Below, in pieces: positions 1 through 9,944 of a stretch of DNA of 64,000 nucleotides. The stretch lies in contig JAGCVC010000020.1 in the NCBI GenBank assembly GCA_017962565.1, positions 163,077 through 227,076 on the forward strand. The letters are read 5' to 3'. Source of the DNA: Alphaproteobacteria bacterium (lineage in GTDB: Bacteria > Pseudomonadota > Alphaproteobacteria > CAAHEQ01 > UBA3637). The stretch's first letter is position 1. Each line of letters starts with the position of its first letter. Both the position numbers and the translations under genes were made by a program. The notes beneath the pieces were generated by a model, which was not told where the DNA came from, did no database searches, and saw only the letters and a list, made by a program, of their open reading frames with translations.

Positions 1-236
1 TCAGGTTGTGGCGTTTCCGGCAAATTTCCAGATGTTTGAACATTTTGTACCGGTTGTTGAACCTGTTGGATATTTTCAGTAAGTTGAACCTGGTTCAACG
101 GAATATAATTACCGTTTGCATCTATTTTCTTAACAATCATCTGATTTTCATCAAATGTAGAAGGCAGAGTAATTGTTTCTTGTGCGACAACTACGTTTCC
201 TAAAAAAAGACAGAAAAGAAAAAATACTTTTTTCAT
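1..236 (-). CDS. Secreted protein of unknown function, 3' part outside the window
   Basis: The first 78 codons of a leftward gene are visible, with no stop before the window edge. The product opens with a typical signal peptide (MKK, a Phe/Leu-rich core, then VVVAQE), so it is exported. The mature part is rich in Gln, Val and Pro with repeated VQ/QQ steps and looks unstructured. An AGGAG Shine-Dalgarno sequence sits 7 bases before the ATG. It is divergent from lepA across about 120 bases. No family was recognised. An antisense reading frame over positions 6-203 is taken as a shadow, because this frame has the signal peptide and the ribosome site. Confidence 0.75.
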   Translation of the reverse strand, partial: MKKVFFLFCLFLGNVVVAQETITLPSTFDENQMIVKKIDANGNYIPLNQVQLTENIQQVQQPVQNVQTSGNLPETPQP

Positions 237-278
237 TAGCGTTCTCCTTTTGCTTCATTATAGGGTAAAGACTTTTGC

Positions 279-307
279 TTGACAAGTAAAAAAGAGTTTA
301 AAATATC
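279..307 (+). promoter_or_regulatory. Possible sigma-70 promoter of lepA
   Basis: A perfect TTGACA lies at 279-284 and is followed after 16-17 bases by an AT-rich -10 candidate (around 301-307) that matches the consensus poorly. Transcription from here would begin near 314, inside the longer reading frame, which supports the lepA start at 357. Confidence 0.35.
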
Positions 308-356
308 TTGCGTTTTTTGTTTTTTCGGATATACTCTGTGCCAAAAGGATTTTTTA

Positions 357-2162
357 ATGCACGATATTACCAAAATAAGAAATTTTTCGATTATTGCCCA
401 CATTGACCATGGAAAATCAACTTTGGCTGACCGTTTAATTGAATACTGCGGATTGGTTTCCAAACGTGAAATGAAAGAGCAATTATTGGACAATATGGAC
501 ATTGAACGGGAACGCGGCATCACAATTAAAGCGCAAACCGTCCGATTGGAATATACCGCAAAAGACGGAAATACATATCACTTAAATTTAATTGACACAC
601 CGGGACATGTTGACTTCGGTTATGAAGTTAGTCGATCATTAGCGGCTTGTGAAGGTTCTTTGTTGGTCGTTGATGCGTCACAAGGTGTAGAAGCACAAAC
701 TTTGGCAAATGTATATAAAGCATTGGATGCAAATAACGAAATTGTCCCTGTTATCAACAAAATTGATTTGCCGGCAGCCGAACCGGAACGTGTCAAAACT
801 CAAATTGAAGATGTTATCGGCATTGATGCTTCCGACAGTGTTTTGATTTCTGCTAAAACAGGTTTAGGCACACAGGATGTATTGGAAGCAATTGTTAATC
901 GTATTCCTGCACCAAAAGGGGATGAGAATGCACCTTTAAAAGCTTTGTTGGTGGACAGTTGGTATGACTCTTATTTAGGAATTGTCATTTTAGTTCGTAT
1001 TGTTGATGGTGTATTGAAAAAAGGCATGAATATCAAAATGATGTCGGCCGGCACAACGCACAGTGTGGACAGAGTTGGTACTTTTTCTCCCAAAATGAAA
1101 GAAACGGATGCGCTTTACCCTGGTGAAATCGGGTACATTACCGCCAGTATCAAAAGCATTGGTGAAACAAAAGTCGGTGATACAATCACTGATGAAAAAC
1201 GCCCGACTGAAAAAGCTTTAGATGGTTTTAAACCAAGTATTCCTGTTGTCTTTTGTTCTTTCTTTCCGTTGGATAGTTCAGAATATGAAAACTTGAAAGA
1301 ATCCTTAGGAAAATTACAGCTCAATGATGCCAGTTTTCATTTTATGCCGGAAAAATCTATGGCTTTGGGACAAGGTTTCCGTTGCGGCTTTTTGGGTTTG
1401 CTTCATATGGAAATTATTGAAGAACGCCTTGACCGTGAATTTAATTTGGACTTAATCACAACGGCTCCATCTGTCGTATACAAAATACATCTGACCAACG
1501 GTGAAGTTTTTGACATGCATAATCCCGCCGATATGCCGGATGTAACACAAATCGAAAAAATTGAAGAACCATGGGTTCGTGCAACAATTATGACACCCGA
1601 TGAATACTTGGGTTCGATATTAACGCTTTGTTCCGAAAGACGCGGCATTCAAAAGAATTTAACTTATGTTGGCAACCGTGCTATGGCCGTTTATGAAATA
1701 CCACTTAATGAAATTGTCTTCGATTTTTATGATCGATTGAAATCCATTTCCCGCGGGTACGCAAGCTTTGATTATGAATTGATTGATTATCAAGCAAGTG
1801 ATTTAGTTAAGGTTTCTATTTTGGTTAACGCTGAACCAGTCGATGCTTTATCATTTTTGGTACACCGTTCACAAGCAGAACGCAGAGGTCGTCAAATTTG
1901 CGAACGCTTGAAGGATTTAATCCCGCGTCATCAATTCAAAATCCCAATCCAAGCCGCTATTGGTGGAAAAATTATTGCTCGTGAAGATATTTCTGCTTAC
2001 CGTAAAGACGTAACGGCGAAATGCTACGGTGGCGATATTACCCGTAAGCGTAAATTGTTGGATAAACAAAAAGAAGGTAAAAAGCGTATGCGCCAATTCG
2101 GTAAGGTAGAAATTCCGCAATCTGCCTTTATCGAGGCATTAAGAATCGGCGACGATAATTAA
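357..2162 (+). CDS. lepA: Elongation factor 4 (LepA), ribosome-associated GTPase
   Basis: Back-translocating translational GTPase of 601 residues, the usual family length. The G1 motif AHIDHGKST is near residue 15, G3 is DTPGHVDF and G4 is NKID; the EF-G-like domains follow. The C-terminal LepA domain includes the stretch [20 protein letters not shown], a hallmark that separates LepA from EF-G. I chose the ATG at 357 because AAGGAT lies 8 bases upstream and the protein then begins with the conserved [23 protein letters not shown] N-terminus. The frame stays open upstream to 279, but that extension looks untranslated. It is monocistronic by appearance; the next gene begins 73 bases later. Confidence 0.97.
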   Translation: MHDITKIRNFSIIAHIDHGKSTLADRLIEYCGLVSKREMKEQLLDNMDIERERGITIKAQTVRLEYTAKDGNTYHLNLIDTPGHVDFGYEVSRSLAACEGSLLVVDASQGVEAQTLANVYKALDANNEIVPVINKIDLPAAEPERVKTQIEDVIGIDASDSVLISAKTGLGTQDVLEAIVNRIPAPKGDENAPLKALLVDSWYDSYLGIVILVRIVDGVLKKGMNIKMMSAGTTHSVDRVGTFSPKMKETDALYPGEIGYITASIKSIGETKVGDTITDEKRPTEKALDGFKPSIPVVFCSFFPLDSSEYENLKESLGKLQLNDASFHFMPEKSMALGQGFRCGFLGLLHMEIIEERLDREFNLDLITTAPSVVYKIHLTNGEVFDMHNPADMPDVTQIEKIEEPWVRATIMTPDEYLGSILTLCSERRGIQKNLTYVGNRAMAVYEIPLNEIVFDFYDRLKSISRGYASFDYELIDYQASDLVKVSILVNAEPVDALSFLVHRSQAERRGRQICERLKDLIPRHQFKIPIQAAIGGKIIAREDISAYRKDVTAKCYGGDITRKRKLLDKQKEGKKRMRQFGKVEIPQSAFIEALRIGDDN

Positions 2163-2235
2163 TTTTACCCTTGTATTTTATTTTTCATATGATAGTATAT
2201 TGTTTGAAGTTTGGTTTTAACTAAGGATAAAATAC

Positions 2236-3438
2236 ATGAAAAAAATACTTCTTTGGGCTGTTGCATTTTCCGTTTTAGCTTTCTCTGCAAAAGCTGATAT
2301 GTTCACTTTACACGTAAAACAAACAAGTACATCCATAGATGAAACAAGATCGTTTAAGTCTGTTTTAGATTTGTTTGATAAATACGAAGATGGCTCCTTA
2401 GATTCAATCATTAGTGGTTATGATAAAACTGCTGACGCTACAGGTTCAATTGATTTCCGTGGAATTCCTATGACCTTAGACTTTGTTTGGGATGGTAGCA
2501 AGTTCAATTTGAATTTCAACGTACAAAAAGCCAATATTTCTGAAACTTTCTCAGGTGTCACCCAGGAAGAAGCATTCAAACAATTAAAAGATTATTTAAA
2601 AAAGAACAAAGACGATTTAATGAAGAAAATTTTGAAAAGCAGCGTTAAGGACACCCCATACGATTTAGTGGCAGGAAGTCCTACTTCTATGATGGCAACA
2701 ATGACAGATGCTTCTTTCCAAAGAGCCGGTGGTGGTGTATTGGGTAACTTTGTATCTTATCTTTCACCAAATGGGGCTCGTCATCACTTTAAATTTAATA
2801 ATGAAGATAAGACAGCTGACATTATTTCGTTACCTTTGGCAAAAACATTCAAATTCGGCGAAAGCGGTTGGGCTTTGATGTTCGATATGCCCCTTACTTA
2901 CGCCGACTTTGACGGTTCTAAGTCCTTTGCCGGACAATTAGGTTTAGGATTGAAAGTTCCATTGGTTCAAGCTGAACATTTTAAATGGGATATTATTCCA
3001 GGTGGTCGAGTTGGTGCTATCGGATCAAAAGATATGATTTCCGGTGGCTTGCTTTATTCTGGAACGATAACAAACAACATGCAAGTCCCAATGGGACCCG
3101 TAACCGTTTCAATGACAAATATGGCTGGCTATATTCGTGATTTTTCAGTTAAAGTTGCCGATTATGAAGTTGATTATGACTTGGAAAACTGGGTATATAA
3201 AAATGGAGCTCAACTCCGTTGGGATATATCAGACGATTGGGCAATTAACACTGCATATAGCTATACATTTTATACCGGTTCAAACTTATTTATTGATAAA
3301 TACCACGATGTCGGAGCCTCTTTAATATATAAATTTGATGAAGGCTCATTCTTTTCCGGTGTAGGATTGACCGGCAATTACACATTTGACGGTGATGATT
3401 ATTATGCCTACAGAGCCGGCATAGACATCTTATTTTAG
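2236..3438 (+). CDS. Predicted outer-membrane beta-barrel protein
   Basis: A 400-residue protein with a clear signal peptide (MKKILLWAVAFSVLAFSAKA, cleavage before DMF). The second half, from about residue 185, alternates polar and hydrophobic residues and is rich in Gly, Tyr and Phe. The chain ends in a terminal Phe (GIDILF), the usual Bam-recognition end of an outer-membrane barrel. The region from residue 20 to 180 is more polar, with Lys-rich helices, and may form a periplasmic or surface domain. I recognise no named family. It is followed by the convergent sufT gene after 17 bases. Confidence 0.75.
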   Translation: MKKILLWAVAFSVLAFSAKADMFTLHVKQTSTSIDETRSFKSVLDLFDKYEDGSLDSIISGYDKTADATGSIDFRGIPMTLDFVWDGSKFNLNFNVQKANISETFSGVTQEEAFKQLKDYLKKNKDDLMKKILKSSVKDTPYDLVAGSPTSMMATMTDASFQRAGGGVLGNFVSYLSPNGARHHFKFNNEDKTADIISLPLAKTFKFGESGWALMFDMPLTYADFDGSKSFAGQLGLGLKVPLVQAEHFKWDIIPGGRVGAIGSKDMISGGLLYSGTITNNMQVPMGPVTVSMTNMAGYIRDFSVKVADYEVDYDLENWVYKNGAQLRWDISDDWAINTAYSYTFYTGSNLFIDKYHDVGASLIYKFDEGSFFSGVGLTGNYTFDGDDYYAYRAGIDILF

Positions 3439-3455
3439 TAAGAAAATCACAAACT

Positions 3456-3869
3456 TCATTCACTTGGCATTGGCGCTTCAATACCCAATGCCAATTTTAA
3501 ATCTTCGTCCAACATATCAAGAGTCCAAGGCGGATCCCAAACCAAAGAAACATCCACACTGCCAACCCCTTCAACTTTAGAAACAGCCAACGCAACCATA
3601 CCCGGCATTTCACCGGCTATCGGACACATCGGAGAAGTTAATGTCATTTCAATTGTTACATCTCCAACCTCTGAAATATTTATCTTATAAATCAATCCTA
3701 AGGAATAAATATCCAACATCAATTCCGGATCTTGAACAGTTTTTAAAGCTTCAACAACCATACTTTCTGTCGCAATTGATGATCCTTTTGGCAAAGGATG
3801 CCCCAAATGCGCGTGAAAATCAATCTCTTTTCCGACAACTTCTACCGGAGCAGATTCTTCTTCACTCAT
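3456..3869 (-). CDS. sufT: SufT-like iron-sulfur assembly protein (DUF59/MIP18 family)
   Basis: A 137-residue MIP18-family protein, implicated in maturing Fe-S proteins. Family marks are DPELMLDIYSLGLIY near residue 47, the cysteine motif TSPMCPIAGEMP near residue 78, and VWDPPW near residue 109. About 30 polar residues precede the domain, as is common in the SUF-linked version. It is the last gene of the suf operon: its ATG overlaps the sufS stop by 4 bases (ATGA), so translation is probably coupled. Its precise function (carrier or targeting factor) is inferred from the family. Confidence 0.9.
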   Translation of the reverse strand: MSEEESAPVEVVGKEIDFHAHLGHPLPKGSSIATESMVVEALKTVQDPELMLDIYSLGLIYKINISEVGDVTIEMTLTSPMCPIAGEMPGMVALAVSKVEGVGSVDVSLVWDPPWTLDMLDEDLKLALGIEAPMPSE

Positions 3870-5062
3870 TTTGCACTCCTTAAAATTTTTTGTGCTTTTT
3901 TCAAAGCTGTAATAAACGCAGTTATATCTTCACCCGTATTGTACATACCCAAAGAAACTCGAATAGACGAATTCACACCGTATTTTTCCGTAATAGGTTG
4001 AGCACAATGATGCCCAACACGAACAGCGACATTTTGTTCCGATAAAATCATTGCAACATCTTGTGGATGTGCACCCTTTACATTAAAGCATACCAAATTC
4101 TTTTTGAGATTCAAATCACCCAAAACTTCAACACCGCCCAACATTTGCAACCCGTCTTTCAAAAGATGCATTGTTTGCGATTCTACGGCTTCAATTTTAT
4201 TAAATCCTACACTGTGAACATAATCCAAGGCGGCTTCTAAACCAACAGCTTGAACAATTGCCGGTGTTCCTGCTTCAAAACGGGCCGGAGAATCCGCATA
4301 AGTAGGACCGGAAAAATGAACTGATTTAACCATATCACCACCACCTTGCCAAGGAGGCAAAGTATTCATAAATTCTGATGGGGCATATAAAACACCGATA
4401 CCTGTCGGTCCATAAATTTTATGTCCTGAAAAAGCATAAAAATCAATTTTTTCATCCGACAAATTTATTTTGGAATGAACTACCCCCTGACAACCATCAA
4501 TTAAAACTTTTGCTCCTGCATCATGTGCCAATTGAACAATTTCATGAATTGGGTTTTCGACACCTAAAACATTACTCATTTGCGTCACAGAAACCAATTT
4601 TGTTTTTTCGGAAAGTTTTGCTTTAAGGTCTTCCATATCCAACTTTCCGCTTTCAAAAACACTAATAAACTTAACAATAACACCTTTTTCAGCGGCCAAA
4701 ATTTGCCAAGGAACTAAATTAGAATGATGTTCGGCTTCCGATAACAAAATTTCATCCCCAGCTTTTAAAGTCCGCCCAAAAGTTTGTGCAACCAAATTGA
4801 TTGCTTCCGTTGCCCCACGTACAAAAATAACATCTTTATCACGAACAGACAAAAACTCTGCAACATGATGGCGTGCATGTTCGTAAGCAATTGTCGCCAT
4901 TTCCGACAAATAGTAAGTTCCACGGTGTACATTTGCATAATGATTCTTCATAAAACTATCCATAGCATCAATAACTTGAATCGGTTTTTGCGCTGACGCA
5001 GCATTATCTAAATAGACCAACTCCGGATTATTGGTAAAAATCGGAAAATCACTTTTATTCAT
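3866..5062 (-). CDS. sufS: Cysteine desulfurase SufS
   Basis: PLP-dependent enzyme that takes sulfur from cysteine and passes the persulfide to SufE. The PLP lysine is K215 in FSGHKIYGPTG, and the catalytic cysteine is C353 in RVGHHCAQP; both are offset by 11 from the E. coli SufS numbering, which fits a 398-residue protein. The start at 5062 overlaps the end of sufD by 8 bases and has GGAAG just upstream. A longer frame begins at 5095 but lies wholly inside sufD. The usual partner SufE is not in this operon and is encoded at 35938-36333. Confidence 0.96.
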   Translation of the reverse strand: MNKSDFPIFTNNPELVYLDNAASAQKPIQVIDAMDSFMKNHYANVHRGTYYLSEMATIAYEHARHHVAEFLSVRDKDVIFVRGATEAINLVAQTFGRTLKAGDEILLSEAEHHSNLVPWQILAAEKGVIVKFISVFESGKLDMEDLKAKLSEKTKLVSVTQMSNVLGVENPIHEIVQLAHDAGAKVLIDGCQGVVHSKINLSDEKIDFYAFSGHKIYGPTGIGVLYAPSEFMNTLPPWQGGGDMVKSVHFSGPTYADSPARFEAGTPAIVQAVGLEAALDYVHSVGFNKIEAVESQTMHLLKDGLQMLGGVEVLGDLNLKKNLVCFNVKGAHPQDVAMILSEQNVAVRVGHHCAQPITEKYGVNSSIRVSLGMYNTGEDITAFITALKKAQKILRSAK

Positions 5063-5672
5063 TTGCTTCCATCCATTTATCAATTTCTGTTTCAAAAGCC
5101 TGTGGCATATCGGACAACAAAAACGCTTTAATTAACATTTGACGTGCAGTCGTCTCATCAATTCCACGGCTCATCAGATAAAATAGGTACGTTTCATCCA
5201 AAGTGCCAATACTAGACCCATGTGCACATTTTACGTCATCTGCATAAATTTCCAATTCCGGCGTGCATTTGATGCAAGCATTATCCGACAAAAGCAATGC
5301 TTTATGGCTCTGAGAACCTTCACATTTCTGACTGCCATGTGGCATACGAATAACGCCATAAAAATCCGCTTTTCCAAAACCGGCAGCAACACCTTTTATT
5401 TCTTGTTTTGAATTTGTTTGCTCTACGGCATGAATAACCTCAAATTCAATTTTATTGTCAGCATCTGTTCCGGATAAATAAACAGTACGTAAGGTACAAC
5501 AAGCATTTTGCCCAAGTAAACTTACTTTGACTTTCAAGGATTGTCCTGCCTGCAATAAATTTAGATCATAACTGGCATTTTCATAGACAACGACATCCAA
5601 TAAACCGCTTTGGTTCATCAGAACATCATTTATCTTTTCATTTGCCGAAATGATCTTATTTATAGTCTGCAT
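5055..5672 (-). CDS. sufD: SufD-like Fe-S scaffold subunit, short form
   Basis: Partner of SufB and SufC in the SufBCD scaffold. The product is only about 205 residues, roughly half of a classical SufD, and corresponds to the C-terminal part of the beta-helix plus the terminal helical domain. The SufD/SufB hallmark is intact near residue 145: YADDVKCAHGSSIGTLDE followed by FYLMSRGI, including the conserved His. The ATG at 5672 sits inside the end of sufC (17-base overlap) with GGAAGAG upstream; an ATG two codons earlier (5678) is an alternative. The missing N-terminal half is not found elsewhere in the window. Confidence 0.88.
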   Translation of the reverse strand: MQTINKIISANEKINDVLMNQSGLLDVVVYENASYDLNLLQAGQSLKVKVSLLGQNACCTLRTVYLSGTDADNKIEFEVIHAVEQTNSKQEIKGVAAGFGKADFYGVIRMPHGSQKCEGSQSHKALLLSDNACIKCTPELEIYADDVKCAHGSSIGTLDETYLFYLMSRGIDETTARQMLIKAFLLSDMPQAFETEIDKWMEANE

Positions 5673-6402
5673 AACCATTCTCTTCCAACTTACGAGCCAA
5701 AGATTTATCGCCCTTTTCCACAATATGACCATCAACCATAATATAAATTACATCCGGCTCAATTAAATCCAATAAACGTTCGTAATGCGTAATCAGTAAA
5801 AACGAACGATTTTCTTCACGCATTAAATTGACCCCATCCGCAACAATTTTCAAAGCATCAACATCCAATCCGGAATCCATTTCATCCAAGATACAAAAAT
5901 CCGGCTCTAAAAAAGCCATTTGCAAAGTTTCCATGCGCTTTTTTTCACCACCGGAAAAGCCGACATTAACCGGACGCTTTAACATTTCATCCGTCACACC
6001 TAATGCTTGCGCTCTGACTTTCAAACGTTTGATATAGGCAACTGCATCCAATGGTTTTTGTCCCAAGTATTTCATTTTAGAAGTCAAAGCCTGTTTCAAA
6101 AATTGTGCGTAAGAAATACCGGGAATTTCAATCGGATATTGAAAGCCCAAGAAAATACCTTCATTGGCACGAACATCCGGTGTCATTTTGGATAAATCTT
6201 TGCCCTTAAAAAGCATTTTGCCGGATGTTACCGAATAAACCGGATTACCGGCAATCACGTTGGATAAAGTGCTTTTACCGGAACCGTTTGGTCCCATAAT
6301 TGCGTAAACCTTCCCGGGTTCAATTTCAAAAGAAAAATCTTTTAAAATTTGCTTTTCCCCAACACAGGCATTTAAATTTTTAATTTCCAATAAATTTTTC
6401 AT
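5656..6402 (-). CDS. sufC: SufC, ATPase of the SufBCD complex
   Basis: ABC-type ATPase of 248 residues that drives rearrangement of the Fe-S scaffold and is not a membrane transporter. Walker A is GPNGSGKST near residue 36, the signature is FSGGEKKRME near residue 149, and Walker B with the SufC-specific ending is CILDEMDSGLD. The start abuts the sufB stop with no gap, so the two are probably translationally coupled. Confidence 0.97.
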   Translation of the reverse strand: MKNLLEIKNLNACVGEKQILKDFSFEIEPGKVYAIMGPNGSGKSTLSNVIAGNPVYSVTSGKMLFKGKDLSKMTPDVRANEGIFLGFQYPIEIPGISYAQFLKQALTSKMKYLGQKPLDAVAYIKRLKVRAQALGVTDEMLKRPVNVGFSGGEKKRMETLQMAFLEPDFCILDEMDSGLDVDALKIVADGVNLMREENRSFLLITHYERLLDLIEPDVIYIMVDGHIVEKGDKSLARKLEENGYADYK

Positions 6403-7854
6403 TTAACCCACACTTCCTTCCAAACTGATGCCGATTAAACGGCCTGCCTCAATAGCAAATTCCATTGGCAAATGTTGCATAACTTCCTTACAAAAACCGT
6501 TGACTATCAAAGAAACAGCTTCATTTTCAGATAAACCACGTTGCATTGCATAAAATAATTGTTCGTCACTGATTTTGCTAGTTGTTGCTTCGTGTTCGAT
6601 CACTGCATTACGATTCGCATTTTCTTGAACAGGAACGGTATGAGCCCCGCAATTTGAACCAATCAACAAACTGTCACATTTTGAAAAATTGCGTGCACCA
6701 TCTGCATTTGGTGCCATTTTAACCAACCCACGATACGTTTGATTTGAAAAACCGGCAGAAATTCCTTTTGAAACAATAGTAGATTTTGTATTCTTGCCCA
6801 AATGAATCATCTTCGTTCCGGTATCTGCCTGTTGATAATTATTTGTCAAAGCAACCGAATAAAATTCACCGACAGAATTATCTCCCTTTAAAATACAAGA
6901 CGGATATTTCCAAGTAATTGCAGAACCTGTTTCAACTTGTGTCCACGATAATTTTGCATCATTATGACAAATACCGCGCTTTGTCACAAAGTTGTAAATA
7001 CCGCCCTTTCCATCCTTGTCACCGGGATACCAATTTTGAACAGTGGAATATTTAACCTCTGCCCTGTCTAATACAACAATTTCAACAATTGCCGCATGTA
7101 ATTGGTTTTCATCACGTTGCGGAGCTGTACAACCTTCCAAATAACTGACATAAGCATCTTCTTCACAGACAATCAAAGTTCGTTCGAATTGGCCGGCATT
7201 ACGCGCATTGATACGAAAATAACTGGAAAGTTCCATCGGACAACGAACACCTTTCGGAATAAAAACAAAAGAACCGTCCGAAAAAACCGCACTGTTTAAT
7301 GCCGCAAAAAAATTATCCGTGTAGGGAACAACCGTTCCTAAATACTTTTTTACCAAGTCAGGATATTTTTGAACTGCTTCCCCCATTGAACAAAAAATAA
7401 TACCTTTTTCCGCCAATTTAGCTTTATAAGTTGTTGCAACAGATACACTGTCAAAAATCGCATCAACAGCAACTACCCCCGCAAGAACTTTCTGTTCATT
7501 CAAAGGGATACCCAGTTTTTCATAAGTTTCTAAAATTTTCGGATCAACGTCTTCCAATTTTTTGGAATCTTCTTGTTTTTTAGGTGCTGCATAATAATAC
7601 AAGTCCTGATAATCAATCGGATCATAATTCACTTTTGCCCAGTGCGGTTCTGACATTGTTTTCCATTTTGCATAAGCTTTTAAACGAAAATTAAGCAACC
7701 ACTCTGGTTCCTTTTTTTGATTAGAAATAAAACGAATAATATTTTCATTTAATCCCTTTGGCGCAACATCGGACTGTACGTCTGTTTCAAAGCCGTACTT
7801 ATACTTATCAGCGCTTAATGATTGCACTGTTGCCAAAGTTTCTTGTTTTACCAT
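6403..7854 (-). CDS. sufB: SufB, core Fe-S scaffold subunit
   Basis: A 483-residue SufB, the standard length. The N-terminal region carries the SufB pattern [15 protein letters not shown], and the beta-helix core includes [16 protein letters not shown] and [15 protein letters not shown]. The conserved C-terminal cysteine motif is [13 protein letters not shown]. It is the first gene of the sufBCDS-sufT operon. The 5' region (7855-7989), shared with the divergent GGDEF gene, has TTGACT on the minus strand at 7904-7909. No iscR or sufR regulator gene lies beside it. Confidence 0.97.
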   Translation of the reverse strand: MVKQETLATVQSLSADKYKYGFETDVQSDVAPKGLNENIIRFISNQKKEPEWLLNFRLKAYAKWKTMSEPHWAKVNYDPIDYQDLYYYAAPKKQEDSKKLEDVDPKILETYEKLGIPLNEQKVLAGVVAVDAIFDSVSVATTYKAKLAEKGIIFCSMGEAVQKYPDLVKKYLGTVVPYTDNFFAALNSAVFSDGSFVFIPKGVRCPMELSSYFRINARNAGQFERTLIVCEEDAYVSYLEGCTAPQRDENQLHAAIVEIVVLDRAEVKYSTVQNWYPGDKDGKGGIYNFVTKRGICHNDAKLSWTQVETGSAITWKYPSCILKGDNSVGEFYSVALTNNYQQADTGTKMIHLGKNTKSTIVSKGISAGFSNQTYRGLVKMAPNADGARNFSKCDSLLIGSNCGAHTVPVQENANRNAVIEHEATTSKISDEQLFYAMQRGLSENEAVSLIVNGFCKEVMQHLPMEFAIEAGRLIGISLEGSVG

Positions 7855-7989
7855 TTTTTATCTTTCAATTTATTGCAGATAAATTGCCTCAAAAATAAAA
7901 AAAAGTCAAGTTTTTGATGAAAAATAGTTGCTTATTTTATTTTTTTGTTTAGAATGAAGTTGTTAAATACTAGATATGAGGGGTTTAAA

Positions 7990-9030
7990 ATGATTTCGAA
8001 TTTAGCATCTTGGATTGCTGCAGCCTGTGCAACTTTAGCCTGTTTATTTATGTTTCTTTATTTCAGTTTACGCATCAGACATGCGCGTATACGAAAAAGT
8101 TTGCAAAGTGCGACAGAATCCTTTGCTAAACAAACAAAAGAATTAGAAGAGTTAAAAAAACAAAGAACAGATTTTTCTGAAGACTTTACGGATACACAGG
8201 CACAAAGCATTATTGTTGCTTTTAATCAAGAAGGTAAAATTACCTACGTTAATGACTATGCACAAGAATTTTTTGGTTTCAAAAAAAGTGAGTTAATTGG
8301 CAAAAGTGTACTGGGTACAATTGCTCCGGAACCTAAGAAAAAATATATTGCTCAACCAACACTGATCGAAAAGATTTTGCTTAACCCTCAACTTTATGTG
8401 GATGTTGAAACAAAAAATTTGAAGAAAGATGGTTCTCCCGTTTGGATTTCTTGGACGAATCGAGTCGTCTATGACGAAAAAAATAAACCGATTGAAATTC
8501 GCTCTGTTGGTTTTGACATTACACGTCGCAAACAATTAGAAGAAAAGTTGAATTATTTAACCTCTATGGATCCTTTAACCGGCGTTTTAAATCGTGCTGC
8601 ATTTTTAAGAGAGGGCGAAAAAGAAATGAAACGAGCAATTCGTTATAATCGCACACTTTCTTTATTGCTCTTAAAATTAGATCACTTTCGCGTATTAGGC
8701 CAGGAATTTGGCTATAGTTTCGGCGATGAAGCGCTGAAGAAAACCGTAAAAATTTGCAAAGATTCTATCCGTGATTCTGATTATTTGGGACGCATTGGAG
8801 ATGTTGAATTTGCTATATTGTTACCGGAAACGCCAGTCGAAAACGTACCATTTTTGGTTGAACGGTTGCGTTTGAAGATTCAAGATCAAAATTTGAAAAC
8901 AGAAATCGGAAATGCATTTATTACAACGGCTTTTGGTACAGCTGGTAAAGCGGATGACAAAGATTCTGTTGATGCTATGTTGCTCAGAGCAGAACAGAAT
9001 TTGAAAGAACAAACACAAAAAAATAAATAG
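7990..9030 (+). CDS. Membrane-anchored PAS-GGDEF protein with degenerate active site
   Basis: A 346-residue protein with one N-terminal membrane segment (about residues 5-30), a short coiled linker, a PAS domain (about 60-175, with ITYVNDYAQEFFG) and a GGDEF domain from DPLTGVLNR to the end. The signature loop reads GDVEF at residues 270-274, so the third-position acid is Val. The first Asp of the DxDHF metal motif is Lys (KLDHF), and the usual nucleotide-binding Asn after it is Gly. The inhibitory c-di-GMP site RxxD is intact (R261, D264). I infer an inactive cyclase that may bind c-di-GMP. GAGGGG lies 6 bases before this ATG, so it is preferred over the upstream start at 7945. Confidence 0.85.
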   Translation: MISNLASWIAAACATLACLFMFLYFSLRIRHARIRKSLQSATESFAKQTKELEELKKQRTDFSEDFTDTQAQSIIVAFNQEGKITYVNDYAQEFFGFKKSELIGKSVLGTIAPEPKKKYIAQPTLIEKILLNPQLYVDVETKNLKKDGSPVWISWTNRVVYDEKNKPIEIRSVGFDITRRKQLEEKLNYLTSMDPLTGVLNRAAFLREGEKEMKRAIRYNRTLSLLLLKLDHFRVLGQEFGYSFGDEALKKTVKICKDSIRDSDYLGRIGDVEFAILLPETPVENVPFLVERLRLKIQDQNLKTEIGNAFITTAFGTAGKADDKDSVDAMLLRAEQNLKEQTQKNK

Positions 9031-9041
9031 GGGGCAGATAA

Positions 9042-9944
9042 ATGGTGGAACAAATTATTCATCTGGAAAATGATTTTATTAAAGTCGGAGTTTCACCTGC
9101 TTGCGGAGCTGCTTTATCGTATTTCAAAATAAAAAATCAAAAGAACTTTGATGTCATGCGGTATACCGATTCTGTGGCATTAAGAAAAAATGATATTTTA
9201 TCAATGTCTATGTTTGCGATGATCCCTTATCCTTTTTCAATTAAGTCCGGAGAATTTACTTATTGGGGAATAAAGCGTTTGGTTCCCAAAACTCATCCGA
9301 ACTTTTCTTATCCTATTCATGGAGACGGATGGCGTTCAAAATGGGTTGTTGAACATCAAGATGCAACCAGTGTTAAATTATCATTATCTCATGACAAGGA
9401 AAAAGATAAAGGTTACCCGTTTTCCTATGAAGCCTCCATTTGCTATCGTTTAAATGGAAAAAGTCTGGAAATTGAAATAAATTTAACAAATCGTGCTTTA
9501 ATGCCAATGCCTTGCGGTTTCGGTTTGCACCCGTTTTTCAATAAAACACCGGATGTTACACTGACATTCGATACAAAAAACGTTTGGTATCATCAAAATG
9601 ATCCTATTGATCGCCCATATAAAACACCGAGTGAATGGTCCTTTAAAGACGGCAAAAAGTTGGAACGTGCGGTCTTTGATACCTGTTTTGGTGGCTTTGA
9701 TGGAAATGCTAAAATTACATGGCCACAAGAAAAAGTTGCCTTGCATATCAAAAGTGATGAGATTTTTTCTCACGTAGCGCTTTATTCGCCAAACCGTAAG
9801 AATTTCTTCTGTCTTGAACCGGCAACAATGACTTGTGATGCCTTCAATATTGCATCCAGAGGAATTATCGGTAGCGGTATTCAAAGTATCGGTAAGGATG
9901 AAACCTTAACCGGTTGTGTTTCATTCACGGTGGAAGAACTTTAA
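9042..9944 (+). CDS. Aldose 1-epimerase family protein (GalM-like)
   Basis: A 300-residue galactose-mutarotase-fold protein. Recognisable points are FSYPIHGDGWRSKW near residue 90, GFGLHPFF near residue 165, and FCLEPATMTCDAFN near residue 255, matching the catalytic His and Glu regions of the family. It is cytoplasmic (no signal peptide). The ribosome site GGGG lies just upstream, and the gene abuts pyk with no gap, so the pair is probably co-transcribed. Whether it acts on glucose, galactose or another sugar cannot be read from sequence. Confidence 0.88.
   Translation: MVEQIIHLENDFIKVGVSPACGAALSYFKIKNQKNFDVMRYTDSVALRKNDILSMSMFAMIPYPFSIKSGEFTYWGIKRLVPKTHPNFSYPIHGDGWRSKWVVEHQDATSVKLSLSHDKEKDKGYPFSYEASICYRLNGKSLEIEINLTNRALMPMPCGFGLHPFFNKTPDVTLTFDTKNVWYHQNDPIDRPYKTPSEWSFKDGKKLERAVFDTCFGGFDGNAKITWPQEKVALHIKSDEIFSHVALYSPNRKNFFCLEPATMTCDAFNIASRGIIGSGIQSIGKDETLTGCVSFTVEEL

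Noticed and set aside
279..356. N-terminal extension of lepA (26 extra codons)
   Set aside because: The conserved LepA N-terminus begins at 357 with a ribosome site just upstream, and a TTGACA lies at the start of the extension.
7855..7989. Iron-responsive (IscR/RirA-type) operator before sufB
   Set aside because: A loose palindrome around 7875-7893 exists, but it does not match a known box well enough to report.
9498..9884. 128-codon open frame opposite the GalM-like gene
   Set aside because: Antisense shadow with no ribosome site; the plus-strand gene has clear family motifs.
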